A stretch of DNA of 64,000 nt. Origin: Thermoguttaceae bacterium (GTDB taxonomy: Bacteria > Planctomycetota > Planctomycetia > Pirellulales > Thermoguttaceae). The notes under the pieces are model-generated. The model did no database searches and was not told where the DNA came from. It worked only from the letters and a program-made list of their open reading frames with translations. The DNA is taken from the NCBI GenBank assembly GCA_025060325.1, contig JANXBW010000008.1, positions 99,309 to 163,308 on the forward strand, in the 5' to 3' direction. Of this stretch, positions 18,866 to 28,634 are shown piece after piece (position 1 is the first letter of the stretch; every line of letters starts with the position of its first letter). The position numbers were made by a program, and so were the translations under genes.

Positions 18866-20092
18866 TTATTCCTCTTTAGTCTTGCTTGATTTTCTCCAGG
18901 CTTTGCCTGGCTTGGTCGTCTGGTCCCGGCGAAGCGGTGGTTGACGGAGGAATCCACTATCCATCCGCGGCCGCACGTGTTCCTGCTCCAAAAAAGACTC
19001 GCGCTCCCCAAAATCGGGGTCGGCCATTGCCCCTACTAGTTCCCCAACCGCTTTGGGCACGCCGCGTTGACAAGATGCCAATTCGGCTGAGTAGAGCGTA
19101 GCCAAAGCCTGCGCTTCGATAGCAAGCTCGCGGCGCAGCTCCGGAGGTTCAAGTGCTTCTGCTAGCCCGCCAAAGGATAAAATCCAGTGCTTGATCTCCT
19201 CAATTCCCCCGAGGCGAAATTCCACCACGATACTTCCATCATTCTCCCGAAAAATCCGCTGGCTGGCATGCCAACGCTTTTCCTGAACATACCGGCTTAC
19301 TTCCGGGGCAAAACGGATGCGAACGATGGTGTTGCCCGTCTCGTGGAAAACCCCAAATGAGTCGGCCATATGCGCATGCAGGTCGAAATTTTCCGGCCGT
19401 TGGAAGCATTCATCCGTTAACTCGGCCTGCTGCATGCGGTCAACTTTCCAGTGCCGAATTTCCTTGTGCTTCGTGCTATAACCGACAAGATAAAGCGAGC
19501 CGCGGTGGTAAATCATTCCGTACGGATGTACACGATAAGTCTCCGGGGATTGTGCACGAAGCGATGTGTATGTCATCTCCACAGCTCGTTGATCTTCAAT
19601 ACCGATAAGAAGCAAGTCAATAAGTTGGGATTGGCCAGAGTAATCGCTTACGCCCACAGCGGTTGGATAAAAAAAGCGGGCAAGTTTTTCGGCGTACTTC
19701 AGCGCCTCGCTACTGAGCATGGCTCGTATCTTACGAAAAGCCCGTTGAGCAGCCTCCCAAAACGGTGTGCCGGCAATGGGATCAAGTAAACGCCGAGAAA
19801 GGTAAAGGGCAAGCGCCTCGTCGAAAGCAAAACTCAGCCGCGGCTCCCCACCACTGGCATAGAGCGTCCACTTTTTCTTTCCATGAGCCTGCCGAATTTC
19901 CGCTAGCGGAAACCCCAATCGGCGGAAAAGTGCCAGATCGCGACGGATCGTCTTGACGCTTGTCTGGAGCTCGCGAGCCATCTCCTCCACTGTGACCCCG
20001 GTCCACCGCGAGCCAAGCAGCCGAAGGAGGATCCATTGGCGAACAAGCGGACCATCAGTATTCACGTTATTAGCCTTTGACTTGCGCGGCAT
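18866..20092 (-). CDS. WYL-domain transcriptional regulator (YafY/DeoR-like)
   Basis: 408 aa. An N-terminal winged helix-turn-helix (about residues 15-65: VEEMARELQTSVKTIRRDL) is followed by a WYL domain (PYGMIYHRGSLYLVGYS, then HWKVDRMQ) and a WCX-type C-terminal extension (residues ~255-335). WYL proteins sense nucleic-acid fragments or small ligands and often control stress, DNA-repair or defence genes. The ATG at 20092 has GGAGG about 11 nt ahead. The frame is open 28 codons further up but that part is not protein-like. The gene is convergent with infC with a ~105-bp gap. No obvious target operon adjoins, so it may be autoregulatory or act at a distance. Confidence 0.88.
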   Translation of the reverse strand: MPRKSKANNVNTDGPLVRQWILLRLLGSRWTGVTVEEMARELQTSVKTIRRDLALFRRLGFPLAEIRQAHGKKKWTLYASGGEPRLSFAFDEALALYLSRRLLDPIAGTPFWEAAQRAFRKIRAMLSSEALKYAEKLARFFYPTAVGVSDYSGQSQLIDLLLIGIEDQRAVEMTYTSLRAQSPETYRVHPYGMIYHRGSLYLVGYSTKHKEIRHWKVDRMQQAELTDECFQRPENFDLHAHMADSFGVFHETGNTIVRIRFAPEVSRYVQEKRWHASQRIFRENDGSIVVEFRLGGIEEIKHWILSFGGLAEALEPPELRRELAIEAQALATLYSAELASCQRGVPKAVGELVGAMADPDFGERESFLEQEHVRPRMDSGFLRQPPLRRDQTTKPGKAWRKSSKTKEE

Positions 20093-20653
20093 GTTGACAC
20101 ACACCTCCTCCTCACGTTGGCAATGACGATCCGTTGATTCATGTGCAGGCTCGCTCCCGGGTTGGTACCCGCGCAAACACTCCGCAAGGATGGGCCGCCG
20201 AGCCCCTCGTCCAGTAATAAACCTTTAGGAAACCCGGCGGGTGTCCCTCCGGAACACACTTTCAATCAGCCCAAGGCACGAGGGCAAAACTCATAGATCC
20301 TGAGGGGCCCCGTCGCGGCTGGGCTTGCCAGTTGGCGAGCTCTTAAGGGAGTTTCCCCGGTGTCCTGATCCACCGTCTACTATGTTCGGAAAATAGGTTT
20401 ATGAAAAGCGCAGGGTGGACAAACCGTGTCCAATCTGTCCACGAAAAGTCTCGAGGATCGTTCGGAACCGGCGCGGCAACTCCGGCCTCGTCGCTGCCTG
20501 CGAGTAGTTTGGCCGATCGGAATTCCCCAGTCGGCGGAAAGATCTCTGCCTGCCCACCGCGATAAGTCGCAGTCACCTCTTAGGCTTCCGGGGCTGTCAA
20601 AAATCAAGATATTCGGCCGGACAGCAACGGGCAGTCCCTGGCCATTGCCGCCC
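20093..20653. other. Intergenic region with no recognised gene
   Basis: About 560 bp upstream of the WYL regulator and downstream of the minus-strand hypothetical gene. Only short, unsupported frames occur. It should contain the WYL promoter. Confidence 0.4.
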
Positions 20654-21199
20654 TCAATACCGGTAAAAATCGATCCAGTCCAGCCGAAGGGGGCAAGAGT
20701 GCTCCCGAAATAACTGGGAGGGCAACTCGATCTCCCAATAGCCGCCAGGCGGCGGCAGCCCGGGCGTTTCCTCCCCCGCCGCCGAGTGCGCCTTCACCTT
20801 GACCCAAAACGGATCACCCGGCGATTGGGGACCTTCATTACCCTGCCCTTCAGGGGATTTGCGCAGCCGAACCTCCCGCGCAAAATCCCCGTAACTGCGC
20901 ACACTGACCACCAGTTCAAACTCGCCCGTCGCAATGCGGAGGTGTTCAAGGCCCCGAAGAAAAAGCCGGATCACCACCCGGTCGGGCCACGGTTGCCGAG
21001 GAGTAACTTCCGCCCAGCCGATTCCCCGGGGCGAATGGATAACCATGGTCCATCCGCTTCGCCCGCACAAAACTTCGACTCTATCGTCCGGGTTTTTGAG
21101 CGAAACTCCAACCGCCTGAGGGCAGGGGAAGTCCCTTTCATCTGCGATCCAAGGAGCTATGGTTAGGACCAGCAATTTCGCGGCAGCACCGGCATTCAA
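20654..21199 (-). CDS. Hypothetical protein, unknown function
   Basis: 181 aa, not matched to any family I know. Composition is protein-like, with Trp/Arg-rich beta segments (GWTMVIHSPRGIGWAEVTP, FELVVSVRSYGDFAREVRL) and a C-terminus YWEIELPSQLF ending LRLDWIDFYRY. The pattern suggests a small beta-sandwich, possibly carbohydrate-associated, but that is guesswork. GGGAGGT about 11 nt ahead of the ATG at 21199 supports this start. The first ~18 residues are mildly hydrophobic and could be a weak export signal. No operon partner is evident. Confidence 0.6.
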   Translation of the reverse strand: MNAGAAAKLLVLTIAPWIADERDFPCPQAVGVSLKNPDDRVEVLCGRSGWTMVIHSPRGIGWAEVTPRQPWPDRVVIRLFLRGLEHLRIATGEFELVVSVRSYGDFAREVRLRKSPEGQGNEGPQSPGDPFWVKVKAHSAAGEETPGLPPPGGYWEIELPSQLFREHSCPLRLDWIDFYRY

Positions 21200-21267
21200 A
21201 GCTCCACCTCCCTTTAACGACCCGGCACAGGGGTAAGGTCCCCGATCCGGCGATTTTCAACCTACGA

Positions 21268-21567
21268 TTAAGCTGCCCGAGTCAATGCTGACGGACGTGG
21301 GTTGAAAAGCCCCGCAACACTTTTAAGACAGCGTTCGAGTGCGGCTATATCTTTCAATTCGAATACCAATGCCCAGGTTGACCCTTGACCGCCTGGCTGG
21401 TGCGGGCTAAGATGACCAAATTGAGATACGATGTCAACAAAATGATCGCTTAACCAGCTCCGGTTCTCGGGGGTAGATGGTCCCTCAGACTGGGAAAGCT
21501 GAAGCGTCTTAACGGTGGTTTGCCGTTCTTTTGCGAACGGAACTTGCCAGCGTTTCGAGTTCTCCAT
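21268..21567 (-). CDS. Possible small hypothetical protein
   Basis: 99 codons starting at an ATG without a recognisable ribosome site. The C-terminal half (DHFVDIVSQFGHLSPHQPGG, then ALVFELKDIAALERCLKSVA) reads like a real folded protein, while the N-terminus is less convincing. It lies divergent from feoA. It may be a genuine short gene, a remnant of a longer one, or chance; I cannot tell. Confidence 0.3.
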   Translation of the reverse strand: MENSKRWQVPFAKERQTTVKTLQLSQSEGPSTPENRSWLSDHFVDIVSQFGHLSPHQPGGQGSTWALVFELKDIAALERCLKSVAGLFNPRPSALTRAA

Positions 21568-21661
21568 GGCTTTACGAGAGCTTGACCGGCGAAAAACAGC
21601 AAATCTTTGCGATTGATAGCTTCAACTTGCGCGACAGGTTGACTAAGTAAAAAGCCAGTTC

Positions 21662-22015
21662 ATGATTCTCCTGCGGAATTTAAGACCAGGGCAAAGGGGG
21701 CGAATTCTCGGCATCGAAGGGCCGCCCCGAGCCGTCCGCCGATTGGAAGAATTTGGACTCCGGCCCGGTGTAGAAGTCCAGATGGTCCGGCCCGGATTGG
21801 CATCGATCATCCGGGCCAATGGCTCATGGCTATGCCTGCGTAATTCCGAGAGTCTTAAAATCTTCGTGGAGCCGGAGGCATCTCCTGACCCCTCTGCACA
21901 TTTGCTCCAAAGTGGGGCTTTTTCTGTCCCGGAGGGCTCGGCGGCTCCCTCAAGTGGTGATGGATCCCAAACCTCCTCCGGCCAGTCCTTCCCGGCCAAC
22001 AGCATGTCTTCCTGA
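21662..22015 (+). CDS. feoA: FeoA-domain protein
   Basis: 117 aa. Residues 1-75 form a FeoA SH3-like domain (LRPGQRGRILGIEGPPRAV, RRLEEFGLRPGVEVQMV, ICLR-like end WLCLRNSESLKIFVEP). FeoA is the small cytoplasmic partner of the ferrous iron transporter FeoB. The last ~40 residues are Ser/Pro/Gly-rich and probably disordered, longer than the usual ~75-80 aa. The feoB gene follows on the same strand, but after a 321-bp gap rather than the usual near-contiguity, so either the leader between them is regulatory or feoB has its own promoter. No Fur box was recognised. Confidence 0.88.
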   Translation: MILLRNLRPGQRGRILGIEGPPRAVRRLEEFGLRPGVEVQMVRPGLASIIRANGSWLCLRNSESLKIFVEPEASPDPSAHLLQSGAFSVPEGSAAPSSGDGSQTSSGQSFPANSMSS

Positions 22016-22336
22016 TGGTGATCCGGCGGCCGGGAGAACTTGCCCATGGCACTGGGATTTGACGGCGAAACAAGCGCTCGGCTTTTCGCCGCGGGCTACC
22101 CCAAACCTCGAGGCCAGGGCAAGTTGTGCTCCAAAGATGGCCATCCACTGTCCCCCCTCGCTCCGGATTGGGACGCCCCCTGCACGTTGCCCTCCTTTGG
22201 AGACGCCCCGACTAGGTCGGCGCCGCGCGCCTGAGGCAACTTGCTTGCCTCCGGTATCATTTTGTAACCCGGTCCAAGTAGGCCAGGGGGAATATTCTAC
22301 GGTGGGTGTGGCACTTAATCCTGGGACAGGTCGTAC
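22016..22336. other. Unusually long feoA-feoB spacer
   Basis: 321 bp. The short frames here are not protein-like. It may carry an internal promoter or a post-transcriptional control region for feoB. No structure was identified with confidence. Confidence 0.35.
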
Positions 22337-24805
22337 ATGGTTAAGCTTGCCCCTTCGAGCAAATCCATAACCGAGCCCGCTCCTATTCGCGTGGCGTTGG
22401 TGGGGAACCCCAACTGCGGCAAATCCACGCTTTTCAATGACCTCGTCGGTTTGCGGCAAAGGGTAGGGAATTTCCCGGGGGTGACTGTGGAGAAAAAGTC
22501 AGGTTTCTGGCAGGAGGGCAATTGGCTCTTTGAGCTTGTTGATTTACCGGGTGTAGTCAGCTTGGCGGTTGCTTCAGCCGATGAACTTATCACTTTTGAA
22601 GTGCTCTGCGGGCTTAGGCCTGATACACCCCCGCCGGATATTATCCTCCTCGTTGTCGACGCAAGTCACCTGCACCGTCAGCTGTATCTGATTAGCCAGG
22701 TGCTGGAGCGCGGCCTGCCCACCGTACTGGTTCTCAACATGATGGACCTGGCTGAGGAAGAAGGCACTTACATTCAAGTCGAAGAACTTGGGCGAAAGCT
22801 GGGCGTGCCGGTCGTCCCCACTGTGGCACATCGAAAGAAGGGCATCGACCAGCTTCGCCAAACCCTGCAGCAGCTTGTCGACACAAAACCTCGTCCTGAC
22901 CCGGGCATTCAGGACCTCGGCTTTCCGACGGTGGTGGCCGAGGAAATCTCGAAGCTTGCCCGCCTAATTGAGGCGGAACTCTGCAAGGACACCTTCGGCC
23001 CTCAGCTCCGTGAAAGCTCATCCGGGCCTTCTGCCGCGCCCTGCCAACTCCAAGGAGATCAACACGTTTTGCCTCATGCGTCCAAATCGTCAACTATCTC
23101 CGCGCCGGCTGCGGAAAGCATCTCACCGGGCAAAGCCACCGCTTCCGCGCCCCAGCGGCCGGCCGAGCCGCCTTCTGCCGGTAGCTTCGCGCGTTTTTTG
23201 GCAACTCGCTTTGTCCTAGACCCTCCCAGCGGACTAGTGACCGAGCAAGTGCTGCCAAAATGGTGGCCTCAAATCTCGCAGGTCGTTAAGGAGTCAAGGC
23301 AAAGACTCGCCGCCGCGGCTATTGATCTAGCCACATTGGAACCGGATGTGCGATTCCCGTGGGTGGAGCAATTGGCTCGCCAGGTGATAGTCCGCCGCTC
23401 GGTTCCCGTGCTCAGTTTTACCGAGCGCCTTGATGCCGTGTTGACGCATCCTGTGTGGGGCATGCTTTTTCTTACCGTCACCATGCTGCTTGTCTTTCAG
23501 GCGATTTATTTGCTTGCCGACCCTTTGGTAGGGATCCTTCAGGAAGGACTGGCGTGGGTCGGGTGGCTTGTGGAGAAGGGCACGTCGCCTGGAATATTGC
23601 AAGACTTCCTTGTGGACGGTCTCCTCAGTGGTGTGGGCACGGTGTTGTCGTTTTTGCCCCCAATTGCGCTGCTTTTCCTTTTCATCGGTATCCTCGAAGA
23701 TTGTGGGTACCTGACGCGGGCCTCTTTCCTCATGGACCGGTGGCTAGCACCCGTCGGACTAAGCGGCAAGTGTTTCATCCCCCTGCTGACCTGCTTTTCC
23801 TGCGCGATACCCGGCATCATGGCCACCCGTGTGATCGACGATCCCCGCGACAGGCTTAAGACGATTCTTATTGCGCCGCTGATGACGTGCTCGGCCCGGC
23901 TGCCGGTGTTTACGCTCATGACTGCCCTTCTTATTTCGCCGGGAACGACCCTCCTTGGGGGCTGGATCAGCCTCCGGGGACTTGTCCTGGCCAGCATGTA
24001 CTTCCTGGGAGTAGCTGCTGCGGCTTTATCGGCCTGGGTTTTTAGCCGGACCATTCTCGCCGGCCCGCTGGGGATTTTCATCATGGAATTGCCCCACTAC
24101 AAGTGGCCGGACCTACGGATGGTTGCTTTTCGGGTTACGGAGAGAGTATTCATTTTCCTGCGGAATGCCGGGACGGTGATCCTGGCGGCGTCGCTACTAG
24201 TTTGGTTTCTGGTGAACTTTCCCCGCAACGAGGAGGTGATCGTCAACGATCCGACAGTTCAGGAGCTTCGGGCAAAACTGGAAGAAACGATCCCGGGCAC
24301 TCCCGAGGAAGAGACACTCAGAAATGAGCTTGAGCTGGCGGAGCTTGCTGCCCTTCAGCGATCTAGCCTTCTTGGCCGGTTTGGCCGGCTTATCGAGCCT
24401 GTGTTTTGGCCGGCTGGTTGGGACTGGCGGATCGGTTGCGCTGTGCTAGCTTCCTTCCCCGCCCGGGAGGTGGTGGTAGCCAATTTGGGTGTGCTCTTTC
24501 GCCTGGGCGAGGTCGACCCTACGGCCGGGGGGACCCAGTCGCAGCGGATTCAACAGAAACTCCTCGCCGTGTGTTGGGAAGGCTCCGACCGGCGACTCTT
24601 CACCGGCCCGACATGTCTGTCCTTGATGGTGTTTTTTGCCCTTTGTGTCCAGTGTGCTTCCACATTGATAGCCATCGCTCGGGAGACCAACTCGTGGCGG
24701 TGGCCAGTGTTTGTTTTCGTCTACATGACCCTCTTGGCTTATGTGGCTGCTGTGATTACTTACCAAGCCGGCGTTGCCGTGACTAACCTCTTCGCGCAAG
24801 CTTGA
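22337..24805 (+). CDS. feoB: Ferrous iron transporter FeoB
   Basis: 822-aa inner-membrane Fe(II) transporter. The N-terminal G domain is complete: GNPNCGKST (about residues 26-34), DLPG near 70 and NMMD near 133. The membrane part starts near residue 370 with Gate motifs around CGYLTRASFLMDRW and CFSCAIPGIMATR, then a second gate with FPAREVVVANLGVLF. Between G domain and membrane domain, residues ~213-293 form a Ser/Pro/Ala-rich insertion that replaces part of the usual linker and looks disordered. The ATG at 22337 is directly followed by the conserved region, so little room exists for error. It pairs with feoA upstream. Confidence 0.96.
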   Translation: MVKLAPSSKSITEPAPIRVALVGNPNCGKSTLFNDLVGLRQRVGNFPGVTVEKKSGFWQEGNWLFELVDLPGVVSLAVASADELITFEVLCGLRPDTPPPDIILLVVDASHLHRQLYLISQVLERGLPTVLVLNMMDLAEEEGTYIQVEELGRKLGVPVVPTVAHRKKGIDQLRQTLQQLVDTKPRPDPGIQDLGFPTVVAEEISKLARLIEAELCKDTFGPQLRESSSGPSAAPCQLQGDQHVLPHASKSSTISAPAAESISPGKATASAPQRPAEPPSAGSFARFLATRFVLDPPSGLVTEQVLPKWWPQISQVVKESRQRLAAAAIDLATLEPDVRFPWVEQLARQVIVRRSVPVLSFTERLDAVLTHPVWGMLFLTVTMLLVFQAIYLLADPLVGILQEGLAWVGWLVEKGTSPGILQDFLVDGLLSGVGTVLSFLPPIALLFLFIGILEDCGYLTRASFLMDRWLAPVGLSGKCFIPLLTCFSCAIPGIMATRVIDDPRDRLKTILIAPLMTCSARLPVFTLMTALLISPGTTLLGGWISLRGLVLASMYFLGVAAAALSAWVFSRTILAGPLGIFIMELPHYKWPDLRMVAFRVTERVFIFLRNAGTVILAASLLVWFLVNFPRNEEVIVNDPTVQELRAKLEETIPGTPEEETLRNELELAELAALQRSSLLGRFGRLIEPVFWPAGWDWRIGCAVLASFPAREVVVANLGVLFRLGEVDPTAGGTQSQRIQQKLLAVCWEGSDRRLFTGPTCLSLMVFFALCVQCASTLIAIARETNSWRWPVFVFVYMTLLAYVAAVITYQAGVAVTNLFAQA

Positions 24806-24873
24806 AGGGCTCACGTCCTAAAATGCACGACAACAGCGGAAGCCCGTGGAACTTGGATCTGATAGTCGGGCCT

Positions 24874-24913
24874 AAAGCCGTCACAGTTCGGGAGAAGTTC
24901 TGTGAGCGGCTTT
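24874..24913. terminator. Hairpin between convergent feoB and PH-domain gene
   Basis: AAAGCCGTCACAG pairs with CTGTGAGCGGCTTT around a ~13-nt loop with one mismatch or bulge. It sits between two converging genes, and A/T bases lie on both sides of the stem, so it may serve as a bidirectional terminator. The T-tract is poor. Confidence 0.45.
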
Positions 24914-24951
24914 CGCCTAGGAATTAAAAACTCGGAAAGCCGAGCCGCCCT

Positions 24952-25752
24952 TTAATCGGTAATCAACGCGCGGCGCTCGCGAATCCGCTGCCTGGCTTCG
25001 TCAATAAGGGCAAAGGCTCGGTTGTAATCGCGGAGCCCCCGGATTATCAACACCGGGTCAGAGGGGTCGGAAGACCAGATGCAGATTCGCCCCACACCGC
25101 CGCACAGGAACCGTTCGATAAGGCTCTGCATCTTGGCCATGTCGCGGATTACCCGCAGTTCAAGGGCGTCCTCCGTCCGCACGAAAATCCCATGCCGCTT
25201 AAAGAGTCGGTGCGGGGTCAATCGCCAAACGATTGTCTTTCGATAAATTGCCACGCAAAAAGCCCAAATCCAGAAAACAATCGGCACGGCTAGGAAGATC
25301 GACCAATATTGGAGCGCCGGCAATTGCAACACTTGCTCCCGAAATTGAAGGAGGGCGGCAAGTCCCACAAACACAACAGTCCAAAAGGCTGCCACGACCC
25401 ACCGCAGCGACTTGGTAAACACCAAAATCCACAGTAACACCGGGATCACAAGCCCCGCTGGCCAGATGATCCAGGGATTCTTGAGTTCCTCCGGCCAATG
25501 GCTATCGGCAAAATACACGCCGAAGACCACCATCCCAATTGTCAAAAGGATTGTCCCGAACCACACCAGGTTCATGTCCTGGAGGGAGTATCGGCCTTCC
25601 CAAAGCACCTCTGGCATACCGCTAATCGGCGCTGCTTCTGCCGCGGCAGCTCCCGCCCCTGTCCCAGCGGTGGTTGATAGTGGTTCCCCACCACAGACAG
25701 GGCAAGTCCGGGTATCGGCCGGAATTTCCATTCCGCAGACGTTGCACTTCAT
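24952..25752 (-). CDS. Zinc-ribbon plus membrane bPH-domain protein
   Basis: 266 aa. The N-terminus is a zinc ribbon (CNVCGMEIPADTRTCPVCGG, four Cys). An Ala/Gly linker follows, then four hydrophobic segments between about residues 60 and 170. The C-terminal domain resembles bacterial PH-like domain DUF304/bPH_2 (RLTPHRLFKRHGIFVRTED, then LRVIRDMAKMQSLIERFL, then IWSSDPSDPVLIIRGLRDY). Such proteins are poorly characterised membrane proteins. The Zn ribbon may mediate protein contacts. The start ATG at 25752 gives the ribbon directly at residue 3. It converges on feoB with a hairpin between. Confidence 0.82.
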   Translation of the reverse strand: MKCNVCGMEIPADTRTCPVCGGEPLSTTAGTGAGAAAAEAAPISGMPEVLWEGRYSLQDMNLVWFGTILLTIGMVVFGVYFADSHWPEELKNPWIIWPAGLVIPVLLWILVFTKSLRWVVAAFWTVVFVGLAALLQFREQVLQLPALQYWSIFLAVPIVFWIWAFCVAIYRKTIVWRLTPHRLFKRHGIFVRTEDALELRVIRDMAKMQSLIERFLCGGVGRICIWSSDPSDPVLIIRGLRDYNRAFALIDEARQRIRERRALITD

Positions 25753-26452
25753 GAGTCATTCCCCCGTCCGGCTAAAAGTATACTTGCTCCCAACCGATTG
25801 GCTTCTCCGCGAAAACGCCCTTAAAGATCCGGCGCAAATGGACTACCTCGCTTAGACCGGCTGTTCCCTACACTGCCTCAGGCCGTGATTGCCGCGGTCG
25901 AAAAACCCATCCCGTGAGCCCGTTCGCTAGACCCTACTCTGGTTCGCAAGGGCACCTTTTTGCCAACCCTCAGACAACCCCGCCAACTGGGGATACGCGT
26001 CACGCACACGAGCGTGGTTACTAGCTTCCTCTATTTGATACGATGGACTTTGCATCATCTCAACAAAAAGCCTTGCTTATCCCGGCGAACTATTGCTCGA
26101 AGTTTCGGCTCCCACCGATAACGGGCCCGCTGCTTCTGCGGGTCTAACCCGCCGGTCCCCTCCTGATAAAGCACTACTTCGCGCCTAAAGGGGCAGATCT
26201 CCACGCTGCCTATTTTAAACCGGCAAGAAGCAGGAAGCGAACCTTCCGCCTTTCCTCGAAAGGTGGACCTAACGCCTGGAATCCCCCGATTTCCCGAAAG
26301 ACAACTCCAATCTTACCGAGGGATTATCCCGGGCCAACCTCGCACTGCCGGACGGCTCCTAACGTCTTTATGCCCATTTTGCGTACAATAAGCCCAGAGG
26401 TTGATTCGGTACCTAGTTGTCAAGCTGAACGCCCCCGCCGAGGCGGCCAGCC
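25753..26452. other. Intergenic region upstream of nrdR
   Basis: 700 bp between divergent genes with no credible coding frame. It should contain two promoters. I could not identify NrdR boxes or a riboswitch by eye. Confidence 0.4.
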
Positions 26453-26953
26453 ATGAAATGCCCTTTTTGTCACGTCGTCAATGATCGGGTGCTTGATTCC
26501 CGGACGTGCGAGAACGGCTACGCCATTCGCCGGCGCCGACAGTGTCGGAGTTGCGGCCGCCGGTTTACCACCTTCGAACGCCCCGAACCAGTTCAGCTAA
26601 AGGTCATCAAGCGGGATGGCTCCCGCGAGCCGTTTGATCGCAAAAAGCTGAAACGAAGTCTCGAGATTGCCTGCGGCAAACGACCGGTGAGCGACGCCAA
26701 GCTCGAGCAGGTGGTTTCCGAAATCGAGAATCGTCTGTATTCCGAGTTTGACTCCGAGGTTGAAAGCCGCTTTATCGGCGAACTGGCGATGGAGCAGCTT
26801 CGCGAGTTAGACCAGGTCGCATACGTCCGGTTTGCCAGCGTATACAGATCGTTTCAAGAAGTGAGCGACTTTCTCGAAGAAATCAAACAAATCCTAGGCG
26901 ACGGAGCCTTCAAACCCCGGCGCAAGAAACTGCGTCCCCCTCGAAAACACTAA
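26453..26953 (+). CDS. nrdR: Transcriptional repressor NrdR
   Basis: 166-aa repressor of ribonucleotide reductase genes. The zinc ribbon uses C3, C6, C31 and C34 (MKCPFC, RQCRSCG), followed by the family signature RRFTTFERPEP. The ATP-cone covers about residues 47-137 (VIKRDGSREPFDRKKLKRSL to VAYVRFASVYRSF) and senses ATP/dATP. The tail is basic (RRKKLRPPRKH). Length is usual. No ribonucleotide reductase gene adjoins. It is convergent with the polyprenyl synthase gene with ~40 bp between them. Confidence 0.96.
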   Translation: MKCPFCHVVNDRVLDSRTCENGYAIRRRRQCRSCGRRFTTFERPEPVQLKVIKRDGSREPFDRKKLKRSLEIACGKRPVSDAKLEQVVSEIENRLYSEFDSEVESRFIGELAMEQLRELDQVAYVRFASVYRSFQEVSDFLEEIKQILGDGAFKPRRKKLRPPRKH

Positions 26954-26994
26954 ACCCAAGAGGGTCCATCTAAGCGCGTCTTTAATCCTGCCGG

Positions 26995-27999
26995 TTACCG
27001 GTCCCGGGCAACTACAAAGCGCGCCAAAGCGCAGAGGGCCTCTCGTGCCGGTGAAGGGGGCAAGACGCGGAGATCTTCCATCGCCGACTGAACAAATTGC
27101 CGCGCTTTTTCGCGGGCATAAACAAGCGATTGAGATCTTTCCAATTCGTCCTGCAGTCGTGCGATATTGTCCACACTTGGGGATCGTAGCCAAGTCAACA
27201 GCGCGGGGCGGGTTTCGGGCGAGGCCACCTGCAAAAGCCTTATCACCGGCAATGTTGCCTTTTGTTTAAGGTAATCGGTTCCTAGAGACTTGCCGGCCAC
27301 CCGCTCATCGCCAGCTATGTCAAGCACGTCATCAATAATCTGGAAAGCAATCCCGATTTTTCGGCCAAAACGGCCCAACGCGTGCCGAATGTCCTCGGCC
27401 GCCTCGGCAAGATACGCACCAATCTCGGCCGAGCAAGCATACAGTTCCGCAGTCTTGGCCTCGATTATCTCCAAATAGTCCTCTTCCGTCAGATCGAAAT
27501 TTCCCCGTTCGCAAACCTGCCGCAGCTCGCCTTCGCACAGCCGCCGGCCAGCCTGACTCACCCGATTACTGATAAATCCGTCACCCAACCGGGCCGTTAA
27601 CTCAATGGCAATCGTAAACAGATAGTCGCCCAGCAAAATGCTCGTCTCAGTATCCCACCGCGTGTTGATAGTCTGCAAATGCCGGCGATGTTTGGCTTCA
27701 TCCAGCACGTCGTCATGCACGAGCGTGGCCGTGTGGATTAGCTCAATCACTGCCCCCATCAAAAAGTGTTCCGGCCGCAATCGCCCACAAGCTTGACCAG
27801 CAAGAAGGACCACCGCAGGCCGTAAACGTTTGCCCCCCAACTGTAGCCCGTGTTCCATAAGCCGGCGAGCAAACGGCAAACCGTTGACAAGATAGGACCG
27901 TAAAAGGTTCTCTACTTGCTCCAGTTCGCTGCGAACCGGTGCGTAAATCTCGGCTAGTCCGTCGTTATGGCTTGAGGTGCTGACCCAAGGTAAGCTCAT
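26995..27999 (-). CDS. Trans polyprenyl diphosphate synthase
   Basis: 334-aa prenyltransferase that elongates allylic diphosphates with isopentenyl diphosphate. Both Asp-rich motifs are present: the first at about residues 96-100 (HDDVLDEAKHRR) and the second in QIIDDVLDIAGDE near 222. KRLRPAVVLLAGQA supplies the substrate-binding Lys/Arg. Two residues, DD-xx-D in the FARM, fit a long-chain synthase (for example for a quinone side chain), but chain length depends on residues I cannot assess reliably. Start ATG at 27999 gives a normal length. It lies 128 bp downstream of moaC on the same strand; a functional link is not obvious. Confidence 0.93.
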   Translation of the reverse strand: MSLPWVSTSSHNDGLAEIYAPVRSELEQVENLLRSYLVNGLPFARRLMEHGLQLGGKRLRPAVVLLAGQACGRLRPEHFLMGAVIELIHTATLVHDDVLDEAKHRRHLQTINTRWDTETSILLGDYLFTIAIELTARLGDGFISNRVSQAGRRLCEGELRQVCERGNFDLTEEDYLEIIEAKTAELYACSAEIGAYLAEAAEDIRHALGRFGRKIGIAFQIIDDVLDIAGDERVAGKSLGTDYLKQKATLPVIRLLQVASPETRPALLTWLRSPSVDNIARLQDELERSQSLVYAREKARQFVQSAMEDLRVLPPSPAREALCALARFVVARDR

Positions 28000-28127
28000 C
28001 CGCCTGGTGAACTTTCAGCTATCTTTAACTAAAAGTTTTCGTCAACATTTGGATACTGGCACTTTTCGGCTATCAACCCCCTCCGGCCGACCGACAAAGT
28101 ACCTTCTTAGAACTATGCACCCTCTTT

Positions 28128-28634
28128 TTACCGGCGATATTCTCCGGACACACCGCCACATTTGTATTCCAACGCCACCTCCCGGATCACCATCCCCCGT
28201 TCCACCGCCTTGCACATGTCGTAGACACACAAGGCGGCCGCCGTGGCCCCCGTCAAAGCCTCCATTTCCACCCCCGTCTTGCCCGTCGCGGAGACCTCCA
28301 CCTTGATGAGAAGCGTTTGCGGATCCGGCGTGCTAAAGCTGACTTCTATACCTTCGATCGGGACCGGATGACACAACGGCAAAAGCTCCCATGTCCGCTT
28401 CACTGCCATTATGGCCGTTAACTGTGCCGCGGCAAGGACGTTACCTTTCGGGAGCTTGTTCTCAAGAATCATGCGAAGCGTATCCGTGGACATGCTTACG
28501 CGAGCTTCCGCACGGGCCACGCGCCGAGACACAGGCTTCTCCGATACATCAACCATGCGCACGTGGCCGGCTTGGACACCTTTCGGCTGATCCTCCGTTT
28601 CGTAGTGCCCTGTCGCCGGGTTAGTCACAGCCAT
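28128..28634 (-). CDS. moaC: Cyclic pyranopterin monophosphate synthase MoaC
   Basis: 168-aa molybdenum-cofactor enzyme that converts 3',8-cyclo-7,8-dihydro-GTP (the MoaA product) to cPMP. Signature regions are KGNVLAAAQLTAIMAVKRT, LLPLCHPVPIEG, then GVEMEALTGATAAALCVYDM with the catalytic KAVERGM lysine region. Length is standard and the ATG at 28634 lies just before the conserved MVDVSEKP. No other moa gene is visible nearby, so cofactor genes are scattered. Mo/W enzymes such as formate dehydrogenase would be functionally relevant to the formate-using cluster 5 kb away, but that link is only contextual. Confidence 0.96.
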   Translation of the reverse strand: MAVTNPATGHYETEDQPKGVQAGHVRMVDVSEKPVSRRVARAEARVSMSTDTLRMILENKLPKGNVLAAAQLTAIMAVKRTWELLPLCHPVPIEGIEVSFSTPDPQTLLIKVEVSATGKTGVEMEALTGATAAALCVYDMCKAVERGMVIREVALEYKCGGVSGEYRR